From Limnohabitans sp. (GTDB taxonomy: Bacteria; Pseudomonadota; Gammaproteobacteria; Burkholderiales; Burkholderiaceae_C): DNA of 32,399 nucleotides. Where the stretch lies: NCBI RefSeq assembly GCF_017848645.1, contig NZ_JAFEIF010000030.1, forward strand, positions 1 through 32,399. Direction: 5' to 3'. Under the pieces are notes generated by a model. It did no database searches. It was not told the DNA's origin and was given only the letters and a program-made list of their open reading frames with translations. Shown here piece after piece: positions 32,114-32,399 of this stretch; the first letter of the stretch is position 1; every line of letters begins with the position of its first letter. A program made the position numbers and the translations under genes.

Positions 32114-32399
32114 ATGAGCGACCCCACCCGATTCGACCTGGACGACCGCCAACGCGCCATGCTGGCCGAAATGGGCGTGCGCGTGTGGTGGCCGCAACGC
32201 AGGGATGCCGCGCCCCAAGCGGTGGCAGCTGATGCACCCGCCATGGCGACCGTGAGCGCGGTGCCAGCGGCTGGTGTGATGGGTGCTGCAGCCTCTGCTG
32301 AGGCTGCAAGCCCGGTGCGTCCTGCACCGCCTGCAAGGCCCGAAGCGTCGGTGCCCGGGCAAGCACCCGCCACCCGCACCGCCACACGCGAGCCTGTTG
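32114..32399 (+). CDS. Partial N-terminus of probable uracil-DNA glycosylase family protein
   Basis: Starting at ATG 32114, 7 bp after rimI, the frame stays open to the end of the window (95 codons). It begins MSDPTRFDLDDRQRAMLAEM followed by GVRVWWPQ. That start, with its position behind tsaB-rimI, matches the uracil-DNA glycosylase (type 4/5-like) genes I recall from Comamonadaceae. An Ala/Pro-rich linker of ~60 residues follows. The catalytic glycosylase motifs would lie beyond the window, so the call rests on the N-terminus and gene order only. Confidence 0.55.
   Translation, partial: MSDPTRFDLDDRQRAMLAEMGVRVWWPQRRDAAPQAVAADAPAMATVSAVPAAGVMGAAASAEAASPVRPAPPARPEASVPGQAPATRTATREPV

Noticed and set aside
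1..32399. CRISPR array, tRNA, rRNA or insertion sequence
   Set aside because: No regularly spaced repeats, cloverleaf, ribosomal RNA segment, transposase frame or long terminal inverted repeats were seen when reading the gaps between genes.

Overview
The window looks like a chromosomal segment of a betaproteobacterium of the Burkholderiales, most likely Comamonadaceae (Limnohabitans, Rhodoferax or Acidovorax-like). This is an inference from high GC with strong third-position bias, TAAAAT promoter cores just upstream of genes, and protein character. No database search was possible.

Region 1 (1-7106) is accessory in character. It holds seven exported proteins: the end of a GDD-Y repeat protein, a small Gly-tethered lipoprotein, an FG-GAP/VCBS lipoprotein, an S41 peptidase lipoprotein, a secreted protein with a Cys-containing beta domain, a four-domain PKD lipoprotein and a small lipoprotein. 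Several have a lipobox followed by poly-Gly. Two have broken or non-standard starts: GTG 1676 overlapped by an ATG-initiated pentapeptide frame, and ATT 5278 overlapped by a 42-codon frame with a near-perfect Shine-Dalgarno. A pair of inverted GTAG-headed REP-like hairpins lies at 7178-7259.

Region 2 (7324-12489) holds a lytic transglycosylase, a divergent GT-C-like membrane protein with TPRs coupled to a DUF2304 protein, dprA, and a class I glutamine amidotransferase.

Region 3 (12567-26463) is mainly housekeeping: def-fmt-azlC-azlD; pgk; a fatty acid desaturase on the minus strand; pyk; fba; purC; a small membrane protein; an Mpo1-like protein; cnoX (minus); purE-purK; and tsaC/sua5. Lower glycolysis and purine synthesis genes are interleaved. 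Four clear intrinsic terminators separate the units, at least two of them bidirectional.

Region 4 (26471-32399) has a secreted lipase-like lipoprotein with a TetR-type palindrome upstream, dacB with a SemiSWEET sugar transporter gene downstream, and a plus-strand run of EamA transporter, tsaB, rimI and the start of a probable uracil-DNA glycosylase gene. With tsaC, the window carries two genes of tRNA t6A synthesis.

No rRNA, tRNA, CRISPR array, insertion sequence or phage gene was recognised.
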